DNA of 64,000 bases from Agrypnia vestita (lineage: Eukaryota; Arthropoda; Insecta; Trichoptera; Phryganeidae): NCBI GenBank assembly GCA_016648135.1, contig JADDOH010023125.1, positions 124,001 through 188,000 on the forward strand, written 5' to 3'. The notes beneath the pieces were generated by a model. It was not told the DNA's origin. It did not search any database and saw nothing but the letters and a program-made list of their open reading frames with translations. Shown here one piece after another: positions 1-10,944 of the stretch. Every line of letters starts with the position of its first letter. Positions within the stretch are counted from its first letter, which is position 1. The position numbers were made by a program, and so were the translations under genes.

Positions 1-81
1 TGTATCCTCAGAGAAGCAGACGTTATTCTGAAAAGCAGCAGCGGGTTGTATTGTAAATTCTTCAGTCTCAAGAGGACAAGA

Positions 82-372
82 TTAAACTCCATCTGGAAGC
101 ATACCACCTGTGACATTTAGAGAGGGAAAAAGGAACTTGCGCTGAATGATCTGCAGCATCAGGTACACGCCCGATGGCTGAATTTCTACAAGTACACAAA
201 AGGAGATCTTACCAACAGTGTTCAAATACCAGATCAAATAAATGAATAGAATATAGTGACTAAATATCGCGAGGGATTTTCTCCGTGCTGGGCAATTTAT
301 TTTTTTCTTATATTTAAAGGTGGTAATGGTGGTGATCATTATCGGGTAAATGCCTAGAATGATTTCAAGCAA
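82..372 (-). CDS. Unrecognised hydrophobic ORF near the window edge
   Basis: A 96-codon open frame reads leftward and encodes a hydrophobic protein with an N-terminal segment (about residues 2-19) and a middle segment (about residues 38-65) that could span a membrane. I recognise no family. After the stop the same frame stays open to the window edge, and a pyrimidine-rich stretch followed by CAG (32-49 on the minus strand) resembles a splice acceptor with a possible exon at 1-31. This could be the edge of a multi-exon membrane protein or receptor outside the window. It could also be a chance frame in AT-rich DNA, where hydrophobic codons are common. I infer nothing about function. Confidence 0.15.
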   Translation of the reverse strand: MLEIILGIYPIMITTITTFKYKKKINCPARRKSLAIFSHYILFIYLIWYLNTVGKISFCVLVEIQPSGVYLMLQIIQRKFLFPSLNVTGGMLPDGV

Positions 373-379
373 CAGTCGG

Positions 380-1785
380 TGAGAATAAATGGGTTTTTTT
401 TATTAGTTTTGTAGACATTCGTTTTTTTTTTAGCAAAATTGTTTAATTTTTCCAGCAAAACTAATAATATTAAATTGCTAAAAATGTTAACACATACATT
501 TACTTTTGTTCAGTTTCATTTTATTGCCATTTTTTTATATAATATTGTACAGAAGAGGTGATGAAGTAAGAAGCCTTAGCATATTCAAATAATATATATT
601 TACATATATTTCTTCTGTACGTGTTTGTCATTGAACTCCTTCAAAATGGCTGGGTGGATTCTAATGAAAATGAGGGAGTCCCTGGATGGTTTACAACTGT
701 ACCTAGTAGGGGGCGCTTCAGTAGGGTTCTAGGATTTATGCCACCCAAACCAAAAGCCAACTTTCGGTCAGGACAACTCTATCGAGTCCGCTAGTCGCCT
801 AGTCTATTATAAATTAGATAACAATAAATAAAAATAAAATTAAGTCTCATAATGTGCTTTTTTTCTCTTAGTATTGTGTTTTTTTTTTAAATATATTTGA
901 TTAATCTTATCACGATCACAATAATTTCTTAATTTCCGTCCTTGATGTACCTACAGCGAAGTAAAATAAACATTATACTCGTATTAACATCCGTCCGTAC
1001 CGTATTCTTTCGTTATCAAGACAAAAAAGTGAAGTACATTAGACTTACGATTATCCGTCATCAAAATAATATTAAAGTACCCTCTCAATTATCCGTTGTG
1101 GCGTTAACTGGCCTATGGATTATTAACAAAGTCAGTAAAAATTAAATTTTATTTGTATAGTATTTAGAAATATTATTTGAAACGTGAAAATAATTTTTTA
1201 GTTAACTAACCGTAATCATTTTTTTAAATTTATCCTTTATGTATGCTGTATACTTCTGGATTATCACATGCATAATGCTTATTCTAACACGTATAATGTG
1301 CTACTTTTTGTATTTATGATACACTTATATTGCATATCAATGTCAAGCAATGAGCATTTATAATTGATTTGGAGACAGCTTTCCTATAATAACACATTTT
1401 ATCTGGATGCCGTGTCTTCTAATTAATTATTAATGCTCTATAAAATATGAAAATAAAAAAATAGATAATTTAAAAATTGCAACAATTTATCTTTCGGAAA
1501 TACCGGTCAACGATGTGTTCGCAAAGTATTACCCGGAAATTTTGTTGACGAATATTGTCGGAGATCTTGTGCAATTTATTTTTCAGTATTCAGTATTTTT
1601 CCTATCGTATTTTTAAAGAAAATTATGGTTAAATAATTTAAAAATTCTCGAGTAATTTCCGTTCACGATTATTGTTATTTCTTTCATGTTGGCGTTATTT
1701 CTAGATAATAAATATTGTTGAAAACAAAGATACGGAAGAGAATGTATAAAGTCGATAGGTTTATATTGTAATATAATAGTAACGC
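380..1785. other. AT-rich DNA, no gene supported
   Basis: Mostly A/T runs with scattered stops in all frames. A somewhat GC-richer patch at 640-800 has no recognisable product. The short open frame around 942-1145 has no family resemblance and AT-driven codons. Confidence 0.5.
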
Positions 1786-1789
1786 TGAT

Positions 1790-2150
1790 CGACCTCAAGG
1801 AGCTGAAGTATTCCCGGGTCGTCCGTTTGATACGAGCGCATCAGCCGTATAATTTGAAAAGCAACTTGATTTACGTTTCCATAAGCGCAAGACCATAAAT
1901 CCAGGCACGAGACCGCAGCCGCAGCGGAGGGCGCGAGGGACCGACAAAGGTTGAAACGTTGAAAGAAATCACATCTCGCCACTTCCTGCTGCCCGGCCCG
2001 CCGCGCTGCGACAGGAACGGGAGTTCTCAGGAAGCTGGAACCGCTTCGCGCAGGATGTTACCAAATGTGAAAGTGCTCGTCTAGAGATTTATGCACTGTC
2101 CCTGATGCATAAATGTCGGCTTTTAAACTACATTTCGAGCACGCAACGCG
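1790..2150. promoter_or_regulatory. GC-rich island, possible conserved non-coding element or exon
   Basis: Base composition jumps from AT-rich to CpG-containing, repeat-free sequence, with the densest part at about 1910-2060. Minus-strand frames are open over part of it (1761-1982), but the protein (many Ser, Ala, Cys) is not recognised. No repeat family of this window occurs here. A regulatory element, a promoter-proximal region or an untranslated exon is possible. The call rests on composition only. Confidence 0.25.
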
Positions 2151-2159
2151 AAGCTTGTT

Positions 2160-3125
2160 ATGTTAAACTAGATTCATCCACTCATAACGTATATTTTATG
2201 GAGTTTGTACACGGTTGAGACTTTAATCTGTCGTCTTAGATGTTTTTTGTAAATTCTTTTCTTGTAAATTTTGTTGAAAAAAATACCTCAAAATCTAATT
2301 TAAATTTAAACATAAAACTTTATAAAAAACAAAAAATCAAGGTCATGATTTCACGTTATTATTAAATTAAATATCGAGCTAATACTAATGACGATCAGCA
2401 AATTAGGAAAATCATTAACTTTGACACCTCTACGTGGGTTTTATAATATTGTTATTGTTTTCACTACTTAAGTTTCGAGAGAAACAGAATCTCTCATCGA
2501 CAAGTGAAGTATCAAACTGACTATTTTTAAATATAGAATTTTTACAATGATTCGATTCAAATATAAATATTTACTTCATTAGATAGCTTACAAAATGAGC
2601 CAAATTTACTGGTGTAAAGATAATAATAATAATAATAATTGGATCATTCGTAGTGTCGTTTTCGTGAATACCTACTCACCTCAAGGGGGCTTAGGATGTA
2701 ACGATAATATTCAGAGAAGATGAGAAGATTTAATAAACATCACGAGTAATATCTACAATGTTACCGCCAAATCCATCAATAATATGTATAATACTTATTA
2801 CGTTTATATAATAAAATGTGACTATTTTTAAATTTTTTGAAAAAGGACAAATGGCGTGATTAATTATTTGAAAAATTTGGCAAAAAAAACGACATTAGTT
2901 AACCTGTTTTAACGTTCTTGTGAAAAAAACTGCTATTTCAAAAATTAGATAACAATAACAAAGGGTTTAAGAGATATTTCATAAAAAAACGAGAAACATA
3001 AGAGATATTCCAAAATTATGTTTTGGCTCTCCTGAAAACCTTGCATTTTTTGTACTTATTCGGTTGTTCCTATCGCCCACAGATTTGTAAAATCTGGACG
3101 ATCAACATGGCAGACACTGCAGGCA
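2160..3125. other. AT-rich DNA, no gene supported
   Basis: Low-complexity A/T sequence including a short AAT microsatellite near 2620-2640. No frame resembles a known family. Confidence 0.5.
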
Positions 3126-3129
3126 GAGA

Positions 3130-3300
3130 AAATAGGTAGGAAGTATTGAAGATGTGGTACTGAAGAGACAAATAATTAACAAGCCGGACTGAGAGAATTA
3201 CAAATGAGAAAGTTCTGAGGGGAATGCAAGGAAGAGGTCCTTAATAGACATCATCGAATACTGAATGGGCTAATACAGGACTTAGATATATATTATTATG
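3130..3300 (+). pseudogene. LINE reverse-transcriptase C-terminal relic
   Basis: The plus strand, read across stops and frameshifts, gives the sequence MWYWRDK followed by SRTERITNEKVLRGMQ. This matches the post-reverse-transcriptase region of insect non-LTR retrotransposons (the MW-C-WRR, RVTNEEVLRR segment). No intact frame remains. It is a different LINE from the one starting at 3500. It lies just upstream of that second relic, so the two insertions are adjacent. Confidence 0.5.
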
Positions 3301-3499
3301 ATTATATATTATGATTACTATATGGATGAACACATTCATAGACGCAATACCCACCTGAGAAATGAAATTGAGAAACAAGACAGAGTGGGAGGTCTAGACA
3401 AAAATATATTCACTAATTAATATTAATTAATATAATAAAATTAGAAAGGTGAATTCAGATAAAATCTATACGATTCAGGGCTAATTGAGTCAATTTTTA

Positions 3500-3995
3500 A
3501 ATATGAATGTAGAAGAGAGTAGAAAGAGAACAGAAAAGGAACGAAAGTAGGCTGAATAAGGTAAAGATAAGATTACTTTGACGTATGTGTGCCAAATCCA
3601 TTTATGGTAGAGTAAAGAATGAAGATTTTAGGAAAGAATGTAAAGCTGATCTATAGTATAGTTGATTGAATGGAAAAAGGGTCCTCACATCTATGGTATG
3701 TTGAGGGAAAGAATGATGAAAGAATGGTAAGAAAAACATATGATGCAAAAGTTGACGGCACCAGAAAGAGAGGACGACCACGAACGACGTGGCCTGACTA
3801 GATTAACCAGATACTGGAGGATGGTCTTGTTAGGAACCTCAACAATAGTTGAGCTTGTACGCGAAGATTAGATTTACTTTTCTGTGGCGAAGATATATGA
3901 ATGTGGATGAGGCGAGAGTTGTGTGTCAGGAGATAATAGTGTGGCGCTCTATCCTCTCTGCCTACCCCCGCGAGGAAACTGCGCAATGGAAAGCT
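3500..3995 (+). pseudogene. LINE 3' end relic (family with TAAG/TTAG tail)
   Basis: Read on the plus strand with stops and frameshifts, this encodes the C-terminus of the same LINE seen better preserved at 47366-48720. Shared segments are the MCVKSMYDRVKNED-like part (about 3585-3640), the GRPRKTWHDQINQILEDG-like part (3760-3825), and the final cysteine-bearing part ending in VWRSILSAYPR (3930-3975). The family's usual GGAAACGGCGTGATGG end is degenerate here (about 3972-4000). This is a 5'-truncated, non-functional copy, as is typical of LINE insertions. Confidence 0.75.
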
Positions 3996-4034
3996 AGTTA
4001 TGAGAAAGTGTTGTTTAGTAAGCTACGCAGTTAA

Positions 4035-4815
4035 AAAATTAATGCAATTGAAATATATATAATAGTATATACGTATAGGTCGTTCGCTTATGTAATATAC
4101 AGTCGGTGATTTAAAAAGGAGCGGAATTAATCATTTTTCGAAATACAACACGTAAAAAAGAATATTTTAATTTCCATTAAAATCTGGTATCCTATTAAAA
4201 ATCAAATTGACCAATTTCTTCTATACAGAAAATTAATAGAGTTTTGCCGAATAAACTGAAGTAACGCATTTGCAACCGCATTGTGATTATTCTAATTAGT
4301 TATGATTACAGAGGTGTGTTCGCCTTCAATATACTTTAAAGTAACGACATTGACTTCGCAGCCCGCGTCGTATATTCTTTCAACTCGGTCATTATTGATT
4401 AGATCCCCCGACGATCTTCACAAATCCTCGTAATGATCTTCAATCGATATTTGGCGGCCTTCATATGCCACGCGCACTCGGTTGAGACTTTGATCTCTAG
4501 TCTCGAGAGATATTTCTAGAAAATACGAAAGACAGTGAACAATATTGTAATATATGCGCAGCTACATAGGCTCCATATTGAGAGACCACAGTTCAAGATT
4601 GGGAGGCCTGAATGACAGTTAAATTGTAGACCTAAAATAAATAATATACGGAACAATAAAGATCAAAAGCAAAGGCATAAATGTAAAAAAATGTTTCGAA
4701 TGTAGTCACCGTTGATTACTAATTTAAAATGTACCGAATTCTAGATTTTCCTTCCAAAATCATGTTTCCTCTAAATGTATAGGCTATGTATTCTAAAAAA
4801 TCACAAATTTACATT
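4035..4815. other. AT-rich DNA with a mildly GC-richer patch at 4320-4500
   Basis: No family resemblance in any frame. The patch at 4320-4500 lacks repeats found elsewhere in the window and may be single-copy DNA. Confidence 0.4.
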
Positions 4816-4816
4816 A

Positions 4817-5074
4817 TCAAACATAATAATCTTTTTTTTGTCCGTAACTCCGAGTAACGTCCGTAATTTTGTTTGAATTCACGGCTAAAAAACCAAATTA
4901 GACGGTCGGAGACGGGGCTTGAACCCCGGACCAGCAACCCGAACCGGCCGCTTGACGCATGTTCCTACCGCCGCCTCTCCGTGGACCGTCAAAAAGATAG
5001 TATAAATATACATATACTAGGGCAGAGCAATGACTCCAACCAATGTTCCGTTATTTGTGACGGGCTACAGCTGG
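4817..5074 (+). mobile_element. Non-autonomous Helitron-like element, copy 1
   Basis: Starts TCAAACATAATAAT directly after an A and ends CAGCTGG directly before a T, matching the A/T target preference of Helitrons (the usual CTAG end is mutated to CTGG). Just before the end, CCGT-loop-ACGG forms the short 3' hairpin expected of Helitrons. The middle carries a tRNA-like B-box on the minus strand (GGGGTTCAAGCCCC, about 4917-4930). The same layout recurs at 37904-38119 and 41883-42145. It encodes no protein. Confidence 0.7.
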
Positions 5075-5214
5075 TAAATTAGCAATCTTCGATGACTGTA
5101 TTCAATTTTTTTTGGATATTTTTTACTTTTACCACAATTTGCCTCACTTTTCCCCACTATCTGTGTCATTAACAAAACACATCAGTTTTTAAAATTATTT
5201 TATAGGATGGTGAA

Positions 5215-5575
5215 CACGGCATCTTTATTATATTATTATTTGACAGGCAGGCAGCTATTGCTGATGGGCCTGTATCGTGTGCCTCTCAGTGTAATAGTAT
5301 AATCAGTAATCTAAAGTATTCTTGAACCCGTTGACTGAACTGGCAGATACATTTCCTCTGGTAAACTGTTCCAGGCATCCACCACGCTATTGATTAAGAA
5401 GTGTCTCCTTGGATTCAAGGAAAAGGACGTCTTATTTAGTTCAGGCCTCTCAGTTATGGATTGTGATTCAGCGTGAAGAAATATTCAAAATCTGAACAGT
5501 GATAATAGCCGTTCAAGATTTTGTATGTCTCAATCATTATTACGCGATTACGGCGTTCCTGCAGGGTTGAGAGCT
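5215..5575 (-). pseudogene. LINE (CR1/Jockey-like) C-terminal relic
   Basis: The minus strand, with frameshifts, reads NRVIMIETYKILNGYYHCSD, then segments resembling a final aromatic-rich domain: RRHFLINSVVDAWNSLPEE. The R-x-F-x-N-R-V-V-x-x-W-N-S-L-P signature is characteristic of the end of the reverse transcriptase ORF of CR1/Jockey-type non-LTR elements. Stops and frame changes show it is dead. It is unrelated to the LINE 3' ends at 3500 and 10945. Clade assignment is uncertain. Confidence 0.72.
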
Positions 5576-5579
5576 TTAA

Positions 5580-6490
5580 AATTCTTAGTATTTCCGAGAA
5601 TTCTAGACTTGCTGTGCTAAAATATCTTTTTCGTTATAGGAATGAGGGTTTACATATCTCAATAACTATGAATAAGACTACGAAACGAATAACTGTAGGT
5701 ATTGTATTATTCTCGAACAAGAAACCATTTGCGAGTGTGTAATATTAGCCACTATAAATCGATACCTTTTTTATCTGTCCTTTATGCTACCAGTAGAATT
5801 AAACCTTTGTAATATTAAGGTGTATAAATTTGAGTTATATAATAATATAGGTACTTTAATAATAAATTTAAAACTAATTAAGTTCCTAAGATTATAATTT
5901 TTTAAATTAAATTCTTTAAGAAATTAAATAACAATATAATTTCTTGAAGAAATTTAATTTTTATTTTAATCATTTTTTCACGTATCTTTATATCTTACAG
6001 TGTTATCTATGCACGCTATTATTTAAAGCCGTTTGAGAAGACTAAATTATAATTCCTTTGAAGGCCAATGTGGGCATACCCACCGCTTACCTAGGACCGT
6101 TTTAAAAGCAAAAACTACAATACCGATCCTTCTCATTCGCCGCCTGGTTGTAATTTTTTTAATTCTAAAAGCAACCGTGTGACCCGTTATTGTAAAAAAA
6201 CAAGTGGGCCGAACGGCTGCCATCCAAAATTTGCCCGGCTATTCACTTCTTTTTTGAATACAGATTACAAAAATATTACTTTTCACTACATTCCATCCAT
6301 CGGTTGAGGTTCAGTCTGCCGAACACTATTTCATCTTCAGCCCACCCGTGTCGTTCTCCACCTCGATCTTAATTTTGTTGTATCGTGTGTGAGGACTTTT
6401 TGGGTGTTTCGAGACTCATTTGCTCTCGCTTCATGTTTCATCCTTGCTTTCATCTACCCTCGGTATTTTTCCCAACTAAAAATAATAATT
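5580..6490. other. No gene supported
   Basis: AT-rich to about 6050, then somewhat more mixed DNA (6050-6470) without a recognisable frame or repeat. Confidence 0.4.
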
Positions 6491-6492
6491 AA

Positions 6493-6690
6493 AAGAGTAG
6501 CCTGATGGTCTTGTGGTTAGGACTCTCGCCTCGTGATCGAAAGTCGCGGGTTCGAATCTCACTCCAGACCAGCAAGTTAGTCCTATTTTCATAGCACAAG
6601 CGTGTAGCTCAATTTGAAAATAGTAAGAATATTGATGTGACACGTATTCCGTGTTCGCATCTCTATTTTTATTTTTAAAAAAATGAATCG
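6493..6690 (+). mobile_element. tRNA-derived SINE, copy 1
   Basis: The head resembles a tRNA: a TGGTCTTGTGGTTAGGACTC A-box region, then a B-box GGGTTCGAATCTC (about 6548-6560). The body (TTTTCATAGCACAAG, TGATGTGACACGTATTCCGTG) recurs in inverted orientation at 26386-26585 and 35241-35452. The 3' end is A/T-rich (about 6663-6690). The tRNA-like part does not fold into a complete tRNA with a matching acceptor stem, so it is not a functional tRNA gene. Confidence 0.85.
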
Positions 6691-6861
6691 TAGTTTGTAC
6701 TACGGTCAACTTTATATTATAGAATTATTATTTATATTGTAAAATTATTTTTTACAATTTCAAAATGGCGGAGTTATGTACCTACTTTTCCGCAATGGTT
6801 CTTTTTCCTTACTCGCAGCTGGTGGAGATAATCATGTTGCCAGGATTTGAGTGAAGTAATA

Positions 6862-7037
6862 AAGTTTTTTTTTACGCTTCAACAGGCCAGAAGGTCCAAT
6901 TACAGAAGCGAAATACATCACAAAACACCCAAGCTTGAGTAAATCACATAGATTAAATTGTGTCCTCAACGGGAATCGAACCCGGAACCCTCGGAGTGGG
7001 AAACCAGTGTCATACCCACTGCGCTACGTGGGCCGCC
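6862..7037 (-). mobile_element. tRNA-derived SINE of a second family
   Basis: On the minus strand the head reads GGCCCACGTAGCGCAGTGGG (A-box region), and the B-box GGGTTCGATTCCC follows about 40 bases later (around 6967-6980). The body extends to a run of A on the minus strand (T run at about 6863-6873 on plus), which looks like the SINE tail. It is unrelated in sequence to the SINE at 6493. No other full copy is in the window. Confidence 0.75.
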
Positions 7038-7516
7038 AACCTTTTCTTGTTAAGTGAATGTCTATGATGTAGCGAATGGAAAAAAAAAGAAAAACATTTG
7101 AAAAAAAGTTTTTTTTCCTAAAAAAATCAATCTTATCTACTAATAACAATATTTGCTTTATAGGTAGGATTATAATATAATACCTACATTGTAGATAATT
7201 TTATAAGAAAAATGTGTGCAAAAATTTTAACTTAATCGGCCTAATAGTTTTTGAGATGTTTTCTCCACCAGCCCGGCTCCAAGGAAGTTTCGAGAAAAAC
7301 GCTAAAATAATAATGAAATTCATTTAAAAATGTATATACCACGCTAGCTTCAAAATTTCTATAACTTAATAACTTAACAGCCAATTTTTGGAATTTTTGT
7401 GAATAATTAAACTATTATACTTAAACTATTTTTAGAACTTCGAGATATAAGATAAAACAATCAAAAAATGTGAGACATTTATTATTTCAAGTTTAAAGCT
7501 ATTGAATTATAAATGA

Positions 7517-8179
7517 TCAAACATAATAATTTCGTTGCCTGTGTGTCTGTCTGTCGGAGACAAGTAGGTAAGTAGTAAGTAGTTTGCTTGAAATAATATT
7601 TTTATTTAATAAAAAATATTTCTTTCGGACACTAATAATATTATAATTTTACTATATTCATTCATTTACTATATAAATAAATTTACTTATTACTTTATTA
7701 CTCTATATTACTTATTTACTATATATTACTAAATTCAAATTATGAATCGAAACAAGTTAAATTCTCAATTTCAACCATTTTAACGTCGTGTACTTTCAAT
7801 ATAATTACTACGTCACTAATGTAACAATGTACGTAACTAATGTAAAAATATTCGTCACTGACACTAGTAAAACGCTACGATTGCGCTGTTTACACGCTAA
7901 CACAAACACAATACGATTTCGCGATTATTTTATATATTTTGGAAGATAAAGCTTGAGTGAAAAAAATTTAAGCAAATTAAGTAAAATTAAGAAAATAGGT
8001 AATTTGTTTTTATTTTAAAAATAATTCGTTAACACATTGTTAGTATATTTATGTTAAAAAAAAAACAATTTTTGTACATTTTACATTGATTTTTAGCTAA
8101 TTAATGTAAAACTAATATCTAAATAAAGGAAAGCTGAAATTCAAACAAACATACGTAATTTTTAACGGTTTATAGCTAG
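7517..8179 (+). mobile_element. Helitron-like element, longer diverged copy
   Basis: Begins TCAAACATAATAATTTCGTT after an A, the same start as the copies at 4817 and 37904. A matching end lies at 8176-8179 (CTAG before T), preceded by CGTAATTTTTAACGG, a decayed form of the family's CCGTCATTTTTGACGG 3' hairpin. The interior is AT-rich and non-coding, unlike the shorter copies. Pairing these two ends as one element is an inference. Confidence 0.5.
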
Positions 8180-8262
8180 TATAGTATTTATTATAGATAT
8201 CGTATTTGTGGCCCTTTTAAATTATTTAAATTATTAAGGTATAATTTAAAATAAAAACGCAG

Positions 8263-8364
8263 ATGCCTGTTAGAGGTGCTCCGTAATAATCCAATAGTTG
8301 AGCTGGTCCCCGGGCTACGAGAAACATCACAGAACCTCGAGACACGCTGTATTCAAATACCGGG
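8263..8364 (+). CDS. Candidate internal exon (102 bp, strong splice donor)
   Basis: An AT-rich tract ends in CAG at 8260-8262. The next 102 bases are open in one frame (conceptual CLLEVLRNNPIVELVPGLRE then TSQNLETRCIQIPG). They end at GTAAGTATG (8365 on), close to the ideal insect donor. The length is a multiple of three, and base composition is balanced compared with the flanks. The weak point is the acceptor, which lacks a good pyrimidine tract. I recognise no protein family. A chance frame of this length is possible. Confidence 0.25.
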
Positions 8365-8739
8365 GTAAGTATGACAGATGGTAGCTGACCAGGTCATTTC
8401 CTCGCTGGTGCTTTATATCCCCGCTGAACGTATTCACACATCGATATGAAATAACTCACGCGAAGGTGCCTATTATCCCAAATCATATAACGCCATAACG
8501 AATTTAATTACTCAATCCAACTGTAAAGCCAGCAACGCACAGGCGGTACGGGTGTGAATTGAAAAAAACAAAAATAAAGACGTTTGATATAATGTACCTA
8601 CATTATAGCTATCAGGATATTTGGCGTAATAACCGTTGTACCAACTTTTGCAATGCATATTTCTACGAATTATTTCGGTAAAATAAGTTGTTATTTACAA
8701 CGACGATTACCTACAATGTTTTTTTAGTACTGGATCTGA

Positions 8740-9130
8740 CTCGAAGGACCAAAAATGAGTCGGACGCAATCGCCAGAATCAAGGGGGGAAGGAAGTAAAT
8801 TTGACAAGATGTAAGTGGGGGGATGGACGGGTAAAACAGGAAAGATTAATGGACTGTACACGAGATGGGAGGGTGCAAAACGCTCGACTCACTGCCGCAG
8901 TCTTCCTTTCCTCCAATGACGAGACGATGATCGAATTCCAATGAAAGGAAGCAGTGCACATTACACACATGCTAATCATCTGATGGCGACGAGAACGAAA
9001 GTTTCACCCGGTGACGAGGATAAATATTCCTCCGGATACGGCTATTGATAATGTACTCCTTTGGGGAAATGTTCGTAGGTCGATGGAATGAAAGAGCGAT
9101 TGGTATTTAATGTTTATTTCTCGACCGGAG
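8740..9130. promoter_or_regulatory. GC-richer single-copy island
   Basis: A balanced-composition, repeat-free block between AT-rich flanks. Minus-strand frames are partly open (8779-8979), but the product is not recognised. It could be conserved non-coding DNA or part of an unrecognised exon. The evidence is composition only. Confidence 0.2.
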
Positions 9131-9354
9131 GTAGGCTCCGGGAGCAAATGAGATGTACAAGGTACTTTGTGTAAATGAATAAATTATTAATTATAAAAGG
9201 AAATGGTAAAAAATATCAAACACGTGTATAAATAATATAATGATCGAACAAAGAGAAATGATGGCGCGCGGAAGTCTGCCCCATCTTCAGAAACCGGACT
9301 GGTGTGATGTCGCCATGTCCCTAACTCGACCCCTTTGTTTATACCGCGGAGATT

Positions 9355-9476
9355 TTAATTGTGTTAATATAAACAAAACTCTGGGTCGAGCAATAGGTAC
9401 ATGGCACAGGGTTGAACAGGTACCGCTACAGTCCTTACAAGTCGAACGATATAAAATGGTCTTATCAGTTGAGCTA
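9355..9476 (-). mobile_element. Probable tRNA-derived SINE fragment
   Basis: On the minus strand, TAGCTCAACTGATAAGA resembles a tRNA A-box, followed at the expected distance by GTTCAACCCTG, a degenerate B-box. No anticodon arm or acceptor stem supports a real tRNA. The sequence on its left (9240-9350) is GC-rich and not assigned. Confidence 0.4.
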
Positions 9477-9917
9477 TGAAATGTAAACTGAAGCTGATTG
9501 GAAAGACCGGTAGGATGAGAAGAAAGGAAGAAGAGAAGAGTCGTGACGTAAATGCAAATATAATTCACTCGCGAATATTATTGCCACAAAGCATGTGTCC
9601 AAATTTTAATAGTGAATACTGAATAGATACTAATAAGTTAACATTTTTAAAGAACACTTCGTTCGTTTCTATTTGATTGATTTTACAGTTTTTTTTTAAT
9701 TTGGTTAGGAAATTAAAATGCGCATCGATAACCATACACATACACCTACGCCACATTGTGCTGTTCCACTTCGAGAAAGGGTGCAAAGCCGAGTCATTTC
9801 GCAAACTCAAAGAACTTTTCGGCTTAGGAACGATTATCAAAAGAGCATAACGAGAGCGGTTTGTTGGCAAAACGAGAAATCGAGAATCCATTTTTTTTAT
9901 ATGCCGCTCCGTAAACT

Positions 9918-10105
9918 ATAGTTAATAAAGAGTTAAGGTTGTTATTACGGTCGTTAGACATATTTAACTGTGATTTCGGATACTTTATACGCACCGTATG
10001 TATTACCGAGAAGCGAATCTCGACGTTTCGTTGGATGCTTATCCAACGTCATCAGGAGGACGACCTTTACCCGCGGAGGTGGAGGTCGGACGTCGTATAA
10101 AATAT
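9918..10105 (-). mobile_element. Retroelement fragment carrying a hammerhead-like motif (family E, copy 1)
   Basis: Minus-strand order: CTGATGA (10049-10055), hairpin with GTTGGAT/ATCCAAC arms and AAGC loop, GAA, palindromic ACGT, C, then GAG. The CTC before CTGATGA can pair with that GAG. The downstream part (TATACGACCG.., AACGACCGTAATAA) recurs at 27060-27215, and the hairpin-plus-GAAACGTCGAG part recurs at 26183-26335. This is an old interspersed element without coding capacity here. The ribozyme reading is discussed in the findings. Confidence 0.6.
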
Positions 10106-10109
10106 CCGA

Positions 10110-10944
10110 AATTACAATTAATTATAGTTAAGTTTTTAAATAGCAAAATGTTTCGGATTTTTAAAAGAAATGCAAATTAATTTCTTATTTAGTTAACAGT
10201 TTAACTAATTTGGCCTTTCCGTTTTAGGTTCTTGTCTTTTATGATTCTTAAATATATAGGTAAATCAGGTTTTAGACCATTGTTTGTTTACGCGTATGCA
10301 AAAGTTTCCTTACGCTTCATATATTATTTATTTTCATACTTGATAATGTCAGTATTCAGGAAAGGAAAATTTGCTTGATATTAGAAACATAAATAAATCA
10401 GTGATACAACTAAGTAAGCTTTAAAATTTCTTAAAGGAATTATTTTTAAGTATTAAATGAATCTGTTCGTTAGATAATCATTCGTTGCGACGAATTACAT
10501 GGCTCTCAAAGTCGGAATATCCGCAAAAGGATACATAATTGGTTTGGGGATAAAACAATCCTACCTGACTTTTGTTATATTATAACGGCGGGTCCTACCT
10601 GCGAAAATATAAACCTCAACAAAAAAACAGTCTTAATAATTATTAGTCCTGCGTTTCTCATCTCGACAATATTTTCTCCGTTCTTTAAGTTAATCAATAT
10701 AGTTTTAGACTTGAAGACCAAATCAGCCTATTTATTTAGTATAATTTAAATTTTTTTCTTGTAGCCCGGTTGCGCACAAACGTTCATATGAGCTTCTTTT
10801 CATTCCAGCTTCTCAAAGAATTGTTCGATTTACTTCAAATTTTTAATACGCACTCAGTACATATTTAGAGAAGTATTATGTGTTGATTCAAAAATATAAT
10901 AATGCCACAACGTTTGCATTATTTTCTACTGAAAATATTTTAAA
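10110..10944. other. AT-rich DNA, no gene supported
   Basis: No recognisable frame, RNA or repeat. Short A/T runs only. Confidence 0.45.

Noticed and set aside
4917..4975. tRNA gene on the minus strand
   Set aside because: Only a B-box-like stretch inside a Helitron-like repeat that recurs three times.
6493..6570. A functional tRNA gene
   Set aside because: A- and B-boxes are present, but there is no complete cloverleaf, and the same head is joined to the same non-tRNA body in other copies, so it is a SINE.
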